Under the pieces are notes generated by a model. That model did no database searches, was not told where the DNA came from, and worked only from the letters and a program-made list of their open reading frames with translations. From an uncultured Blautia sp. (lineage in GTDB: Bacteria > Bacillota > Clostridia > Lachnospirales > Lachnospiraceae): a DNA stretch of 5,623 bases. Positions 5,027-5,623 of this stretch are shown here, in pieces. Position 1 is the stretch's first letter. Each line of letters starts with the position of its first letter. The stretch is taken from the NCBI GenBank assembly GCA_900539525.1, contig UQCM01000106.1, positions 1 through 5,623 of the forward strand, written 5' to 3'. The position numbers and the translations under genes are program-made.

Positions 5027-5240
5027 TTACTCCACCCAATTTTCAACAACCAAGCCATGCACACGCTCGAACTCTCGGACGTTGTTTGTGACCAGGATCA
5101 TATCTTCAGATCTGGCGTGCGCGGCGATCATCATATCCAGTGGGCCAATCGGCGTACCTCTATCCTGCAGGTAGGATCGGATTTCGCCGTATCCTGTTGT
5201 ACAATGCTGCGTGGTTTTATTGACCGAAAAAATTCGTGCA
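5027..5240 (-). pseudogene. vapC toxin remnant (PIN domain, N-terminal half missing)
   Basis: Reading leftwards from about 5240 to TAA at 5029-5027, the frame gives IFSVNKTTQH, a 4-residue CTTG insertion, YGEIRSYLQDRGTPIGPLD, then MIAAHARSEDMILVTNN and EFERVHGLVVENWVE. From family knowledge this is the C-terminal half of VapC-type PIN ribonucleases: 'YGEIR', 'GTPIGPxD-x-x-IAAHA' (third acidic residue, here Asp codon 5137-5135) and 'LVTNNxREFxRVxGLxxENW'. A complete VapC is about 130 residues and begins with an M-L-D-T-N-like strand carrying the first catalytic Asp; that half and its antitoxin vapB are absent. The remnant begins just after the brnA stop (5247), so a deletion or replacement probably joined the two. 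With two catalytic acids missing it should be inactive. A frame from ATG 5287 runs through it but overlaps brnA and is not a credible gene. Confidence 0.78.
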
Positions 5241-5246
5241 GAAGCA

Positions 5247-5462
5247 TTACTGCCAGGACAATTGGAGCTGCCGGTGGTTATCGGCACAGTCTCTCAAATA
5301 GAGGTTGATCAGAGTCTGATAGGGGATGCCTTTTGCGTCGGCCAGAGACTTGAAGTAGTCGATGGTGCTGCCGTCGATGTTGATGGTGATCTGCTTTTTC
5401 AGCCGGTTCGCGTATGGATTTTTTCTTGGATTCAGTTCGCTGATGTTATATTCATCTCTCAT
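5247..5462 (-). CDS. brnA: BrnA-type antitoxin
   Basis: The protein has 71 residues and starts MRDEYNISELNPRKNPYANRL. It continues with the strand KKQITINID, a helix STIDYFKSLADAKGI, and the ending PYQTLINLYLRDCADNHR...LSW. The phrase 'ELNPRKNPY ... KKQITIN ... GIPYQTLINLYLRDCA' is highly typical of BrnA antitoxins, which fold as a ribbon-helix-helix, bind the BrnT toxin and repress their own promoter. It follows brnT in the usual toxin-first order: GAGGTG (5473-5468) overlaps the brnT stop and lies 5 nt before the ATG, so the two are translationally coupled. It appears full length, and only a broken vapC follows it. The operon promoter lies outside the window. Confidence 0.92.
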   Translation of the reverse strand: MRDEYNISELNPRKNPYANRLKKQITINIDGSTIDYFKSLADAKGIPYQTLINLYLRDCADNHRQLQLSWQ

Positions 5463-5467
5463 ACTAT

Positions 5468-5473
5468 CACCTC
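5468..5473 (-). promoter_or_regulatory. Shine-Dalgarno GAGGTG for brnA, overlapping the brnT stop
   Basis: On the minus strand GAGGTG is 5 nt before the brnA ATG (5462-5460) and shares two bases with the brnT TGA (5474-5472), an arrangement that couples antitoxin synthesis to toxin synthesis. Confidence 0.75.
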
Positions 5474-5623
5474 AAATTCCATCAAGATAAATGCGTTGCT
5501 CGGTTTTGGTTGCCTGCCTTGCCGAGATAATACGGATGCAGTTTTCGTTGTCACGGTAGCAATGGCTCACAATGCAAATTTTCTGCGATTTGATCGATCC
5601 GATAATGAGGAAGCGATCTTCTT
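5472..5623 (-). CDS. brnT: BrnT-type toxin, C-terminal part (5' end outside window)
   Basis: The frame enters from the right edge and ends at TGA 5474-5472, giving 49 residues: EDRFLIIGSIKSQKICIVSH, CYRDNENCIRIISARQATKTEQ, then RIYLDGI. From family knowledge the 'RFLIIGxS', 'VxHxYR' and 'IRIISAR-x-ATK-x-E' pattern belongs to the BrnT family, RelE-fold ribonuclease toxins that cut mRNA. The conserved His and Arg of the H-C-Y-R stretch and the ISAR-ATK segment are present. The first part of the protein lies outside, so activity cannot be judged. It is directly followed by its antitoxin gene brnA. Confidence 0.85.
   Translation of the reverse strand, partial: EDRFLIIGSIKSQKICIVSHCYRDNENCIRIISARQATKTEQRIYLDGI

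Noticed and set aside
5247..5287. ATG 5287 on the minus strand as the true start of an 86-residue protein containing the PIN segment
   Set aside because: The first 14 residues overlap the end of brnA in another frame and look nothing like a VapC start; the conserved part begins only near 5236-5191.
4835..5308. Plus-strand 157-residue frame across the ATPase end and the vapC remnant
   Set aside because: It overlaps the ATPase end and the opposite strand of vapC and brnA, has no ribosome site and no recognisable domain.
1..5623. CRISPR array, tRNA, rRNA or insertion-sequence transposase
   Set aside because: No regularly spaced repeats, no tRNA-like cloverleaf and no transposase motifs were seen; the repeats present are single inverted repeats.

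Overview
The window looks like accessory DNA from a low-to-moderate-GC Firmicute, most likely a gut-type Clostridium relative. The reasons are strong AGGAGG-type Shine-Dalgarno sites, Gram-positive Sec signal peptides and a lipobox, a Xre regulator, a BcrA/LanF-type ABC exporter, a BrnT/BrnA toxin-antitoxin pair, and a small ribbon-helix-helix protein of the kind found on integrative or conjugative elements. The organism is inferred from protein style only; no rRNA or housekeeping gene is present.

Layout. (1) 1-146, +: 3' end of a small RHH-type DNA-binding protein gene. (2) 150-196: two perfect inverted repeats placed back to back. (3) 234-4898, +: seven genes in one direction. They are a membrane-anchored Xre regulator (234-704), a small Sec-secreted protein (705-1103), a second small Sec-secreted protein with an internal repeat (1209-1655), a lipoprotein (1740-2615), two six-helix ABC-2-type permeases (2627-3385 and 3378-4196) and their ATPase (4254-4898). 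The gaps after the second and third genes each hold a hairpin (1116-1146 and 1664-1697), so the secreted-protein genes could be expressed at a different level from the transporter genes. (4) 4906-4958: a very long stem-loop between converging genes. From 4959 to 5026 I see no feature. (5) 5623-5027, -: 3' part of brnT, complete brnA, then the 3' remnant of a vapC (PIN-domain) toxin gene.

How the genes may work together (inference). The lipoprotein, two permeases and an ATPase with Glu in place of the Q-loop Gln resemble the LanI plus LanEFG self-protection sets of lantibiotic producers and BcrAB-type resistance transporters. No lantibiotic precursor or modification enzyme is present. Instead two Sec-exported small proteins lie upstream, as in lactococcin-972-like and DUF2712-like loci, where a secreted beta-rich protein sits next to an ABC transporter. 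The regulator has a cytoplasmic HTH and an outside tail, so it could sense an external signal. A secreted effector with dedicated protection, controlled by a membrane-bound regulator, is the most interesting reading and is not proven by sequence alone. The toxin-antitoxin debris and the RHH gene on the flanks fit a cargo region of a mobile element.
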